Part shown: positions 1-10,100 of the stretch, piece after piece | Layout: the number at the start of each line of letters is the position of its first letter | Position numbering within the stretch: position 1 is the first letter of the stretch | Assembly (NCBI GenBank): GCA_002360455.1 | Contig: DEQQ01000014.1 | Location: forward strand, 1-26,204 | Length of the DNA stretch: 26,204 nucleotides | Direction: 5' to 3' | Origin: Saprospiraceae bacterium UBA3362 | Lineage (GTDB): Bacteria; Bacteroidota; Bacteroidia; Chitinophagales; Saprospiraceae | The notes under the pieces: generated by a model | Databases searched by the model: none | Told to the model about the DNA's origin: nothing | What the model saw: only the letters and a program-made list of their open reading frames with translations | Made by a program: the position numbers and the translations under genes

Positions 1-943
1 TTTTTCCTTCTTTGAATTTTGACAATGGCCCTTCTATCAGTGCCTTCGCCATAAATGGACTTGCAGAAACCAATCCTCCTAACTTAGTCTTGTTGCCTTC
101 ACGGGTTTTCATATCTACAATAGCAGAAATTCTTCCTCCATATTCTGCTCCAAAGCCTCCCGTCAAAACATCTACAGTTCGTATGGCTTCAGTCTCAAAA
201 ACAGAAAAAATTCCTATAGAATGGAAAGGATTGAATATTGTCATCCCATCCAATAAAATTTTGTTTTGCACCGGACTTCCCCCTCTGATATAGATCTGCC
301 CGCCTTGATCTCCTGTTGACACAACGCCGGGAATAATTTGAAGATATTGAGCTATATCGGGTTCGCCTCCGGTCGATGGCAGCGCTTTGATTTCGCGAGG
401 AGAAACCGTCAAAGTAGAAATTTTAACTTCAGTTCTGGCAATTTCTTTTTTTCCCGAAATGGCCACTTCGTTCAGCATCACTCCGGACTCTGTAAGATAA
501 ATCTGTTTATTCAGAATTTGATTTGCGTTGAGGGTTATTTCGTATCGCGCGGTATCATAACCGATATAACTTGCTATGAGTACATAAGATCCTTTGGGCA
601 CTCCTGCCAAAGCAAAAAATCCCGTGGCATCCGTTGTTGTACCTATATTGGTATTCAAAAAAAACACATTGGCATAAGCCAAGGGCTCACCCGAATTTTT
701 ATCGTAAACATGTCCTCGCAGGTCAGCCTTTTGAGCAGATACGATTTGAAAAAATCCAAAAATAAAATACAAAAAAAACAAGCTAAAACTACTCTTAAGC
801 GAAAGAAATTTTGGGTATGCCCTTGCTGCTCGCAAGGTCGGTGTATTACGGAGTTCGCTTCGCTCCGTCCCTTTGGGACCAAGTCCTCCATCCACCTCAT
901 ACAAATCGAGTGCATCCAATAGTTTATCCCTATACCTTTTCAT
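1..943 (-). CDS. TonB-dependent receptor with CarboxypepD_reg-like domain, N-terminal part (gene continues beyond the window)
   Basis: Outer-membrane receptor expected to import a ligand using TonB energy. I translated the minus strand from ATG at 943; 314 codons are open to the window edge, so the barrel is missing. Residues 53-71 are a hydrophobic signal segment ending in VSAQ. Residues about 73-158 form a carboxypeptidase-regulatory-like beta-sandwich (RGHVYDKNSGEPLAYANV, then GTTTDATGFFALAGVPKGSY). Residues about 180-290 are a TonB plug domain with IIPGVVSTGDQGGQIYIRGG, LLDGMTIFNPFHS and GGFGAEYGGRISAIVDMKT. The odd part is residues 1-52: a polar extension before the signal peptide, of which residues 22-42 (PKGTERSELRNTPTL region) are encoded by a triple-hairpin DNA element. 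No in-frame ATG lies between 943 and the signal peptide, and an exact promoter sits 21 bp upstream, so the long start is favoured; a TTG start nearer the signal peptide cannot be excluded. The substrate is unknown. Confidence 0.9.
   Translation of the reverse strand, partial: MKRYRDKLLDALDLYEVDGGLGPKGTERSELRNTPTLRAARAYPKFLSLKSSFSLFFLYFIFGFFQIVSAQKADLRGHVYDKNSGEPLAYANVFFLNTNIGTTTDATGFFALAGVPKGSYVLIASYIGYDTARYEITLNANQILNKQIYLTESGVMLNEVAISGKKEIARTEVKISTLTVSPREIKALPSTGGEPDIAQYLQIIPGVVSTGDQGGQIYIRGGSPVQNKILLDGMTIFNPFHSIGIFSVFETEAIRTVDVLTGGFGAEYGGRISAIVDMKTREGNKTKLGGLVSASPFMAKALIEGPLSKFKEGK
821..879. repeat. Triple-hairpin palindromic element inside the receptor reading frame
   Basis: Three inverted repeats lie head to tail in 59 bp. 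Stem CCTTGC/GCAAGG is at 821-826 and 832-837. Stem ACGGAG/CTCCGT is at 848-853 and 863-868. Stem GTCCC/GGGAC with a TTT loop is at 867-871 and 875-879. The GC content is clearly higher than in the flanking DNA. The block is read in frame as receptor residues 22-42, and a second minus-strand frame is also open through it. This looks like a short palindromic repeat inserted into a coding sequence, comparable in idea to Rickettsia palindromic elements, but I see no second copy in this window. An RNA structure controlling translation of the receptor is the alternative. Confidence 0.55.
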
Positions 944-963
944 GAAGTTCTTCAATTAAAGTA

Positions 964-994
964 CAAAACTAAACCATTTCTTCAGAAATGCAAA
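964..994 (-). promoter_or_regulatory. Bacteroidota-type promoter of the TonB receptor gene
   Basis: Read on the minus strand, TTTG at 994-991 is followed by exactly 19 nt and then TAGTTTTG at 971-964. This matches the Bacteroidota sigma-ABfr consensus TTTG-N19-TAnnTTTG at every defined position. Transcription would begin a few bases downstream, giving a leader of only about 15 nt before the ATG at 943. The -33 box lies inside the T-tract of the terminator of the upstream giant gene. Confidence 0.6.
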
Positions 995-1020
995 AAGCCC
1001 CGGAGTGGATTCTCCGAGGC
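991..1020 (-). terminator. Rho-independent terminator of the giant T9SS protein gene ending at 1043
   Basis: On the minus strand GCCTCGGAG (1020-1012) pairs with CTCCGGGGC (1005-997) across a 6-nt loop, with one mismatch, followed by TTTTTG at 996-991. It starts 23 nt after the TAA stop at 1043. Confidence 0.8.
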
Positions 1021-1042
1021 CTTTCACTATGAACATTTTAAA

Positions 1043-4000
1043 TTATCTTAATAAAGTAAAGTCTCCTTTGTAAATTTCTGTACTATTGGATCCTTCAAAC
1101 TGCACTTCTGCCCAGAACACATAAACTCCCGGCAAACTGCGTTCACCTCTAAAGTTACCATCCCAACCTTTGGTGAGACCTCCTTTATTGCCGTCTGATA
1201 AATTGTCGCCATCAAACACTTTTTCACCCCAACGGTCATAGATAGCCAGTTTCTTAATATTTCTTACTCGCTTACCCCAAAGTGTAAAGTGATCATTCAG
1301 TCCATCGCCATTTGGTGAGAATACATTTGGCCACCATACATCTTTCACTATTCGCACAATAACTCTTACTTGATCTTGAACTTCACATCCTCTATCGTCT
1401 ACAGCGGTTACAGTAAAATCATAGGTAGAGTCTGCATTGTAAACTCTATGAGTACTCCATACAGAATCCAAGCTATTATTATACCATTCGTTTTGTGCGT
1501 ACGGCTTAGTTCCTCCTGTAATTGCATTGACCAAGCTATCCAAATCAACTTTGCTTCCTTGATCTACTACGATCGTGCTTGTCACAGATATTCCAAGCTT
1601 AGTTGGCTCTACAAGAGTCAACACTGTATCTCTGGTACAACCATTTTGGTCTTTAACAGAGATCTTATAAGTTCCTTGACCTAGATTTGGAAAATCTTTT
1701 GCAGAAACATAAGCTCCACCATTAATTGAAAACTGTAGATTATTCAATTTATTATTATTGTAATCCAAAACATCCAGAATTTTGATATTTCCATTTCGCT
1801 CACCAAAACAGATTGGGTCCTGCGGATCAGTTTGTATCAAGGCCAATGGGTTTCCTAATTCCACAACATCAATGGTATCGTAATCCAAACATCCGTTTCG
1901 AGAATCTTTTACTTGAAGTAAGAATTTACCACCCGGCTTACCCACCACAATTTCTCTAGTGCCTTGACCGGAGATAATATTTCCATTTAATGCAGTCCAA
2001 CTATAGCTTGCTATCTGAGCATTGTTTGCACCCTTAGAAGCAGATCCATCCAATTGAACCTGAGTAATAGAACAAGTTAATTGTCCTTTTTGACTGATAT
2101 TGGCTGTAGGCAAAGCTCTATCCACTCCAACTATTGCTTTAACAGAATCAACGCAACCGTTGCTTGTATTCGTAACCACCAATGTGTACACACCCGGTTG
2201 GTCTGTCGTAGGAGAGTATGAATTAGGATTACTCACCGATCCAATCCAAGCTGCCGTATAATTATTTCCTTGAGATGATTTGGATCCATCCAAAGTAACC
2301 GATAACCTATCACAGGTAAGTACAGACGGCTCGGCAATAGATACTGTTGGCAATGTGATATCTTGAGCAACGTTGTATGTAATCTCGTTGGTACATCCAC
2401 TTATCTTATCTTTAACGAATAACTTGTAAGTGCCCGGTTTATTAATATCTACGGTGCTATTGCTTACATTAGCAGGATTTACAAATTGTCCATTTGCAGT
2501 ACTCCAGGTATAATCCAATCCACCATTTGATCCATCTTTAGATGAAGATCCATCCAATTTTATTGAAGTCGTTTTACAGGTCAACAAATTAATACCTTTA
2601 ATTTCTGCTACAGGATATGCATACCATGTTACAGGCACACCAGGAGTGTTTTTCAAACAACGGTCGCTATAATTTACATTTCCGGTACTAGGATCAAGAT
2701 TACCAACAAAAACAGCTATATAATAAGTTTTACCAAGCTGCATCTTGTTAGGATCAAAAGTAAAGATACCGTTGTCATTCACTCTTACTATCGTTCCTCC
2801 TATAGGATTTGCAGAAGTTCCATCATACAATACATACCTTACCACATCATTTCCATCCGGAACAGTCTTACTGTTGTCATACTTGGCCGTTGCAGTTCCA
2901 TCTGCGCACAAAATAATTGGCGTTAAATCCAATGGACCTATATCTGTGATACAAACGCATTGATGAGTGAAAGACTTAGTATCTGTCGCACAATCATGCC
3001 TATCGTTTACAGAATAATCTACAGTACTTCCGGTAGGAATCCAACCGGATTGATAAGTACTTGGTCCGGTCTTGGTCATGGTCACCGGAGATGAGGCGTT
3101 GTAGAATGCTTTCACATTCCATGTTGTTTGTTCTCCGTTTGCAACATCAATTCTAAATCTGAAATTTTCTGCTGTGTTATCACATTCGATAATTGGATTA
3201 CCAACAAAATTTGGCGAATCCCAGAATGTGATACTTACCTGATTCTTTCTTTCGCAAGTATAATTTAAAACAGTCCACTCAAAAGTATAGGTTCCTTTGC
3301 TTGGAACAGTAATTGTGCTCTTTGGATCTTTTGTATCCGAGAATACCACTTGCCCCGGACCGCTGACAGATGTCCAAGTTCCATTTCCTAAAGTCAGATT
3401 TGCATCAAGAGTATAATTAAGCCCGCAAACACTATCCGGCTTGCCCGGATCTGCCAATGGATATGCTGTCCAAACAAATGGCTGTGCTGTAAAACGAGAA
3501 CAATCATCATTAGCATCTACTTTGTTGTCATTATCCAAATCGTTACCTACAACTTTGATAATATAATAGATTTCTTCAGTTCGCATTTTAGCTTTATCAA
3601 AACAAATTTGCTGAGCAGCATTGGTGTATGTCTGGTAAATCACCGTTGTAGGGCTTTTACCTTGCCAATCATTTGCAGAATTGGATAATACATACATTCT
3701 GATGTCTTCATTTGCAACTATAGTATCCGGATTTACTACTTGAATTGCTACACATTCATCTTCACAAACTCTTGTAACCTGTGTTTTAAGTTCCCCTGCT
3801 GATATAATTCCACAATTGCAGTTATGAATATCTGCAACCAACTCAGAAATACATCCGTTGGCGTCTTGAACCAAGATCTTAAAGGTATCCAAACTCACCA
3901 AAGTATCAGAATAATATTTGTTACCTATCAACTGTCCATTAGGTGTTAGCAATGTATAAGGACCTTTACCTCCTGTAATATCCGCTTCAACTCTGTAAGT

Positions 4001-6781
4001 GAATTTAATATTCTTGTCAACACAAATTTTATCCACATTTTCGATATCCGGTGGAGCATTAAAAGTAATTTCAACGATGTCTGTTCTTGTACAAATATTG
4101 TTTGTTTCTTCCAATTCAAAGGTATAAGTCCCATATCCACTTTGAGCCGTAATATTTGGATTCTCGATATCAGTCCCTGAGAATACCACTCCTTTTCCTC
4201 CGGTTACTTTCCAACGCAAAGTACTATTAGGAATAGAAGCTGTACGTTTTCCATTAAGGTCATAAACGAGACCACAAATTTTATCGTCTATTCCAGCATT
4301 AGGTTTAGGAAATTCATAATAAGTAAATGGTTTTCCATAAGACTCACGAACACATCCGCCTGCAAAATCAATGCCTCCTCTGTTATTTCGTCTTCCAAGG
4401 ATGGCACCGATATAATAAGTAGTGTTGAAACTCAAAGTCGGATCTTTAGAAACTGTATTGGTTGAAATGTACTTTACCAAAGATCCAAGAGGATTATTTG
4501 GATCCGTATAGATAAAAAACATTACAGTATCTGTAGGGTCCAAAATTTCTCCATTTCCGGTATATACATCTGGTCTAAGATTGATGATGCCATCTTCACA
4601 CAAATCTTCCGGAGAAGAGTCAACTAAACCAATAGCATTGGTACACTTACATTCATGATTCAATTTGAAAGTGAATTCGCATCCAAAAGCATCTGTGATA
4701 ATTACAACATCATCCACTAAATTCAATACATATTTAGAACAGTATTTGTTATTGGCGTCGATGGAACCATTGCCTTGTTTAACCTTGTATGGTGGAGTTC
4801 CTCCGGTTATATTGAAACAATAAGTATATCCTTTATTATCACCTGCACAAATAATTTGTTCCTTGTCTTTTTGCGGATCAGAATTGAAATAAAGTTCCAC
4901 GGTATCCATTGTAGTACATCCCTGTCTTGTTTCTGTCCAAACGTAACAGTATTTACCATACTTATCTACAGTGATATTTGACTTTGGATCAAACTCATCG
5001 TATGTGCCTGTGCCGGGACCACAAAGTTGCGTCCATTTTCCACCGACATCTGCTTTTCCGGTGAACACATTGGACAATGAGCAGATAGAATCATTTGGTC
5101 CAGCAGAAGGATTAGGTGCAGGATACAAACTAACATCCAAACAAGTTTGAGGAGCATATCCACAAAGAGTTTGATATTCAAAACATACCTGACCCTTATT
5201 TCCCGGTCCTGTCCATTTCACTTCGATAGAAGTTTTTGTAAATGGATCAGGAGTAGTGATTACACCGCCTATTACACTCCAATTGTACAAGGTTACCCCG
5301 GTGAGGATGGTGTCAATATAATAAGTACCATTTCTTCCTAAGCATATTGCAGTATCTCCTTTGATAGGAACAGGTCCAGGTTTGAATTTGTCTTCATCAA
5401 GGTTTTCACACCATGTTTTCACACAAACTTCAGTAAAGTCTCCATAAGTAAAAGTAAAGGTTACTTCTACACAGTAGTCGTCTTTCTTGTTGACAATCAA
5501 ATCCTCTTCCCTGCTTATGGTTTGAGATGGGTTAGACTTTCTATACCAAGCATAATCAATTCTTACAGCCAAATCAGCTTGGTTTCCGCAGTAGTCTGTA
5601 AGATCTTGAAGTTCTGGTTTAATAATGATGTCATTTCCGTTACATTCCAATTGAAAAGCGGGACTATACAATGGGAATATTGTATAAAGTTTATAAGAAG
5701 AATCACATCTCCATGGCTCACTGGCCCTTGGCAAATCCACAATTACAGGATTATTGCATCCTCCGTATCTTTTATTGGTTGTTGGATCTTGATACAAATC
5801 ACTTGGCGAACAACCTATATAGTAAACCACTCCCGGATCAGGCTCCGGTACAACATAAAATTGTCTAATTGAATCGTACTTGCAACAGTTTGCTCCTGTG
5901 AAAGTCACTTTATATTCACCTTCTCCCGATACACTGACTCCATGCCAATCATAAGGTACATCCTGTGGACAAAGATACTTATCAGGTCCGCGATATTCAG
6001 GTTTTGGAAGAATGGTGATTTGTTTACAAACCGGACCTTCCTCATCACAGGTACTGCCATTATCAGGGTTACCGATATAAGCTGTAACACAAAGGGTATA
6101 AGTTCCAGGTCCCCACTCATCGTCCAAGGTTACTTCGGCATCACGTCCACCAACCTCTGCTCCATCCCAAGTCCATACATACTCCGGTTCGCAACCTCCC
6201 GGCTGTGCATTGACAGACCAAACTTCTCCGCAAAAACCTTCACACACCTTATCTTTCCCTCTGATTTGTCCTAGCGGGGATAACGTTGGTGAAGCTCCTC
6301 CGGATGTTGACAAACTAAAATCACAGACGTCTCCGGAACATCCGTCTACAAACAGATAATAAATTTTACAAGGAGTCAAATTCGCTGTAATAGTAATGGT
6401 GCCGGGTCCTGCACAAAAAGGATTACAAGCTACCTCTTCGCCGCAATTACAGTCACCCCAAATCCCAATTTGCACTCCTGCTCCACCACAGTTGGTTGTA
6501 GTTATTGTAATTGTTACAGACCCTCCATTGGTTACAAAAGCCCACCAACTGGTATTATGGGGTCCTCCACCACTGCTGCAAAGGCTTCCTGCTCCGCAAG
6601 GATAAAGGTCTGAATGGATATCAGAGGTATTTTGGCAGGAATATCCGTTTACCTCATCAAGTCCACATAGTACGTTCGCATCTGCACAGTTATCTACCGC
6701 AGGTGGAGTACATTGAGCTGTTAACGAATTTTGAACAGCTGCAATGAATAACATTAAAAGTGGTAAAAATTTCTTGAACAT
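1043..6781 (-). CDS. Giant T9SS type B-secreted multidomain surface protein (paralog A)
   Basis: Predicted secreted, repeat-rich cell-surface or extracellular protein of 1912 residues from ATG at 6781. An ATG at 6805 is also in frame, but the shorter start puts a normal signal peptide (MFKKFLPLLMLF...SLTAQ) at the N-terminus and matches the start of paralog B. Residues about 25-165 are a Cys-rich beta-sandwich (NTSWWAFV, GIWGDCNCGEEVACNPFC). Residues about 170-550 hold further Ig-like modules rich in Cys. Residues about 555-1405 contain three copies of a roughly 280-residue unit, each with an HxCxC motif (His at 709, 986, 1273). Three PKD/Ig-like repeats of about 85 residues follow (from about 1407; LDGSSSKDGSNGG), then a SprB repeat at about 1642-1727 and an Ig-like module. 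Residues 1814-1912 are the type B sorting domain (PNVFSPNGDGLNDHF, IYDRWGEKVF, GVYVFWAEV, FTLLR). No catalytic motif was seen. Adhesion or gliding is possible but unproven. Confidence 0.9.
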   Translation of the reverse strand: MFKKFLPLLMLFIAAVQNSLTAQCTPPAVDNCADANVLCGLDEVNGYSCQNTSDIHSDLYPCGAGSLCSSGGGPHNTSWWAFVTNGGSVTITITTTNCGGAGVQIGIWGDCNCGEEVACNPFCAGPGTITITANLTPCKIYYLFVDGCSGDVCDFSLSTSGGASPTLSPLGQIRGKDKVCEGFCGEVWSVNAQPGGCEPEYVWTWDGAEVGGRDAEVTLDDEWGPGTYTLCVTAYIGNPDNGSTCDEEGPVCKQITILPKPEYRGPDKYLCPQDVPYDWHGVSVSGEGEYKVTFTGANCCKYDSIRQFYVVPEPDPGVVYYIGCSPSDLYQDPTTNKRYGGCNNPVIVDLPRASEPWRCDSSYKLYTIFPLYSPAFQLECNGNDIIIKPELQDLTDYCGNQADLAVRIDYAWYRKSNPSQTISREEDLIVNKKDDYCVEVTFTFTYGDFTEVCVKTWCENLDEDKFKPGPVPIKGDTAICLGRNGTYYIDTILTGVTLYNWSVIGGVITTPDPFTKTSIEVKWTGPGNKGQVCFEYQTLCGYAPQTCLDVSLYPAPNPSAGPNDSICSLSNVFTGKADVGGKWTQLCGPGTGTYDEFDPKSNITVDKYGKYCYVWTETRQGCTTMDTVELYFNSDPQKDKEQIICAGDNKGYTYCFNITGGTPPYKVKQGNGSIDANNKYCSKYVLNLVDDVVIITDAFGCEFTFKLNHECKCTNAIGLVDSSPEDLCEDGIINLRPDVYTGNGEILDPTDTVMFFIYTDPNNPLGSLVKYISTNTVSKDPTLSFNTTYYIGAILGRRNNRGGIDFAGGCVRESYGKPFTYYEFPKPNAGIDDKICGLVYDLNGKRTASIPNSTLRWKVTGGKGVVFSGTDIENPNITAQSGYGTYTFELEETNNICTRTDIVEITFNAPPDIENVDKICVDKNIKFTYRVEADITGGKGPYTLLTPNGQLIGNKYYSDTLVSLDTFKILVQDANGCISELVADIHNCNCGIISAGELKTQVTRVCEDECVAIQVVNPDTIVANEDIRMYVLSNSANDWQGKSPTTVIYQTYTNAAQQICFDKAKMRTEEIYYIIKVVGNDLDNDNKVDANDDCSRFTAQPFVWTAYPLADPGKPDSVCGLNYTLDANLTLGNGTWTSVSGPGQVVFSDTKDPKSTITVPSKGTYTFEWTVLNYTCERKNQVSITFWDSPNFVGNPIIECDNTAENFRFRIDVANGEQTTWNVKAFYNASSPVTMTKTGPSTYQSGWIPTGSTVDYSVNDRHDCATDTKSFTHQCVCITDIGPLDLTPIILCADGTATAKYDNSKTVPDGNDVVRYVLYDGTSANPIGGTIVRVNDNGIFTFDPNKMQLGKTYYIAVFVGNLDPSTGNVNYSDRCLKNTPGVPVTWYAYPVAEIKGINLLTCKTTSIKLDGSSSKDGSNGGLDYTWSTANGQFVNPANVSNSTVDINKPGTYKLFVKDKISGCTNEITYNVAQDITLPTVSIAEPSVLTCDRLSVTLDGSKSSQGNNYTAAWIGSVSNPNSYSPTTDQPGVYTLVVTNTSNGCVDSVKAIVGVDRALPTANISQKGQLTCSITQVQLDGSASKGANNAQIASYSWTALNGNIISGQGTREIVVGKPGGKFLLQVKDSRNGCLDYDTIDVVELGNPLALIQTDPQDPICFGERNGNIKILDVLDYNNNKLNNLQFSINGGAYVSAKDFPNLGQGTYKISVKDQNGCTRDTVLTLVEPTKLGISVTSTIVVDQGSKVDLDSLVNAITGGTKPYAQNEWYNNSLDSVWSTHRVYNADSTYDFTVTAVDDRGCEVQDQVRVIVRIVKDVWWPNVFSPNGDGLNDHFTLWGKRVRNIKKLAIYDRWGEKVFDGDNLSDGNKGGLTKGWDGNFRGERSLPGVYVFWAEVQFEGSNSTEIYKGDFTLLR

Positions 6782-7072
6782 ATTGTTTTTGTTTGTCTTA
6801 AACATTAGAATTAATAATCAACTAATCCTAAATTGGCTTCTAAAATTAATTGTTTTTATGGATTTATTAAAAATTTTTTAAAATCTTAATAATTTTCCAA
6901 AAATCGTACCCAAATTTTAACCCTTAGTTAATAGTATAGACACCACTTTTTATAAAAATGCTGCTTTGAATTAAATTTTAGAGAATTTTTTATTTGGGTA
7001 ATTAAATTAATGCCAGGCCATAGTGTTGATTTTGGCCTATGCCCGTATTATGTACTAGCTCATCAAATACAA
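6782..7072. other. AT-rich intergenic region between the two giant paralogs
   Basis: About 290 bp without a gene. It should hold the promoter of the gene starting at 6781, but I found no exact TTTG-N19-TAnnTTTG match on the minus strand. A weak inverted repeat GGCCA/TGGCC (7016-7020, 7033-7037) lies just downstream of the next gene's terminator. No RNA gene or mobile element was recognised. Confidence 0.5.
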
Positions 7073-7105
7073 AAGGCATCGACAATTCGTAACTGCCGAT
7101 GCCTT
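7073..7105 (-). terminator. Rho-independent terminator of the giant paralog B gene
   Basis: AAGGCATCG (7073-7081) and CGATGCCTT (7097-7105) form a perfect 9-bp stem with a 15-nt loop. On the minus strand the stem runs into TTTTG. It starts 20 nt after the stop codon at 7126. Confidence 0.75.
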
Positions 7106-7125
7106 AGGTTGTACTAATTAATATT

Positions 7126-10100
7126 TTACCTTAATAGCGTAAAATCTCCTTTATAAATATCGGTTTGATTTGAACCTTCGAAAACTACCTCTGCCACAAA
7201 CACATATACACCAGGCATCATCATTTCTCCTCTGAATTTTCCGTCCCATCCTTTATTGAGCCCTCCTTTATTGGCATCAGCTATATTCTCAGCGACATAC
7301 AGTCGTTCGCCCCAACGATCAAAAATGGACAGTTTCCTAATGATCTTAACTTTTTTACCCCAAAGTGTAAAGTAATCATTGATATTGTCGCCATTAGGAG
7401 AGAAAACATTCGGCCACCAAACATCTTTTACAATTCTGACTAAAACTCTTAGCTGGTCTTGTATTTCACATCCTCTATCATCGATTGTATTTACAATAAA
7501 ATCATAAGTTGAATCGGCTGTATATATTCGATGGTTTGACCACATAGAATCTAACGATTTATTAAACCATTCATTCTGTGCATATGGCTTTGTCCCCCCC
7601 TTAATCTCTGTTACTAGGCTATCCAAATTGACCAATGTGCCCTGGTCTACAATGGTTGTACTAATCACTTTGATCGCTAATTTTTCAGGCTCTTTCAAGC
7701 TTAGAGTGGTGTCTTTGACACAGCCATCTTTGTCTTTTACGGTAATTTTATATGTTCCTTGACCTAGATTTGGAAAATCTCTTGCGGAAACAAATGGACC
7801 ACCATTAACCGAAAAGGTCAGATTGCTGAGTCTATTATTGTTTTTATCCAATACGTCTAGAATTTGAATGCTTCCGTTTCTATCTCCAAAACATCGTGGG
7901 TCTTGAGGATCGGATTGAATCAATCCTAATGGATTTCCATTTTCTACTACATCTATTGTGTCAATATCAATACAGCCATTACGACTATCTTTGACTTCGA
8001 GAATAAATTTCCCGCCCGGCTTACCAACCAATACTTCTTTTGTGCCTTGACCCGAAATAATATTTCCTTGTAGTGCAGTCCATTTAAAGCTTGTAAGAAT
8101 AGAATTATTTGCGCCTTTAGATGCCGATCCATCCAGTTTGACCTGATTAACAGAACAGGTCAGTTGACCTAACTGACTAATTTGAGAGACAGGAGGCGTT
8201 CTATCAGCTACAACAATTGTTCTGGCAGAATCTTTACAGCCGTTATCACTGTTTGTGATAACCAATATATAGGAACCAACCTGCGAGGTAGAGCTTATGT
8301 AAGATGTAGGATTGCTGACATTCCCTTGCCACAGAGCAGAATACTGCGGCCCTTGAGAGGATTTTGAGCCATCTAAGTCCACCGACAAAACATCGCAGGT
8401 AAGCACTCGAGGCTCTGCGATAGCTACAGTAGGTTTTTTGATGTCTTGTCCAATAATGTAATTGATTTCATTTGTACAACCACTTAGCTTATCCTTGACG
8501 TACAGTTTATATGTTCCCGGTTTATTAATTTGTACTGTCCCACTGTTTGTCTGAGTTGGATCTACAAATTGACCATCTGCTGTAGACCAAGTATAATCCA
8601 AACCTCCATTTGAGCCGTCTTTAGATTGAGTTCCATCCAGAACAATTTTATCTGTAGTACAAGTTAATGTCTTCAATCCAGTGATATTTGCAATTGGATA
8701 AGGATACCAGGTCACAGGAACTCCGGGTGTAAATTTCAAACATCGATCGGAATAATTTACATTGCCTGTAACGGGATCTAAATTTCCAACAATAACCGCT
8801 ATATAATAAGTTTTACCTAAAGTCATTTTTTGAGGATCAAAGCTAAATTGACCATTATCATTTACTCTAATGATTTTTCCTGTCAAAGGATCTGTAGGAT
8901 TTCCATCGTATAACACATACCTTACTACATCATTGCCGTCTTTGGTTGTTTTCGAATCATCATATTTAGCTTGAGCTGTTCCGTCGACACATAGAATAAT
9001 AGGAGTCAGATCTAGAGGACCTATGTCTGTAATGCACACACACTGATGTGTGAAGGATTTTTTATCAATGGCGCAATCATGTCTATCATTCACAGAATAG
9101 TCCACTGTACTGCCGGTAGGAATCCAACCCGACTGATAAGTAGCAGGTCCTATTTTTGTCATGACTACCGGGTTGACACTATTATAAAATGCTTGAACAT
9201 TCCATGTAGTTTGCTCTCCGTTTTCGACATCAATTTTAAATCTGAAATTCTCAGCCGTGTTATCACATTCGATGATCGGATTTCCTTTAAAATTTGGAGA
9301 ATCCCAAAATGTGATATCAACTGTGTTTTCTCTTTCGCAGCTGTAATTGAGAACTGACCATTTGAGTTTATAGGTTCCTTTTTGAGTCACCGAGATTTTA
9401 CAATTGGCATCATTGACATCACTAAAATTGATATTGCCCGGTCCCTGGATCAGGCTCCATGTTCCGTTGCCCAAGGTCAAATTTGCATTCATGTCGTAAC
9501 TCAACCCACAAACGCTATCCGGTTTGCCCGGATCAGCTTTTGGATAAGCAGACCAAACAAATGCTTGAGATGTAATTCTAAAGCAATCATCATCAGAGTC
9601 AATAATCATATCATTATCCAAATCGTTTCCAACTATTTTGATTAGGTAATATATTTGCTCGGTAATCATCCTTGTAGGATCAAAACAAATTTTTTGATTT
9701 GGATCTGTGAATGTTTGATAGATAACAGTAGAACTGTTTTTCTTTTTCCAATCTGTCTGTGAGCTGGACAATACATACATTCTGATATCCTCTACCGGAT
9801 TAATGGTATCCGGAAGAATTTCTCTTAAAGTTACACATTGATCTTCACAAACTCTTGTCAAAGCTGTGTCCAATTGTCCGGCCGAAATAATGCCGCAATT
9901 GCAGTTATGAATATCTGCAACAAGTTCAGAAATACATCCATTGGCATCTCTTACCAAAATTTTGAATGTATCCAAACTCACCAAAGTATCTGATAAAAAT
10001 TTATTACCAAGAATTTGACCTCCCGGAGTAAGAAGAGTATAAGGCGGTTTTCCGCTTTTAATATCGGCTTCAACTCTATAAGTGAAATCAATATTTTTGT

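Noticed and set aside
655..915. 86-codon minus-strand frame covering the hairpin element
   Set aside because: It overlaps the receptor in another frame. Only the receptor frame continues into recognised domains; the openness through the hairpin block is a by-product of that block.
338..922. Long plus-strand open frame opposite the TonB receptor gene
   Set aside because: It is antisense to a gene with clear domain motifs, its translation has no recognisable features, and it is open mainly because of the complementary coding strand.
6782..6805. Upstream ATG of giant paralog A, adding eight residues
   Set aside because: Possible, but the downstream ATG aligns with the start of paralog B and gives a cleaner signal peptide. 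The difference is too small to settle by eye.
7016..7037. GGCCA/TGGCC hairpin downstream of paralog B
   Set aside because: A 5-bp stem with a 12-nt loop and no T-tract; the strong terminator at 7073-7105 already explains the region.
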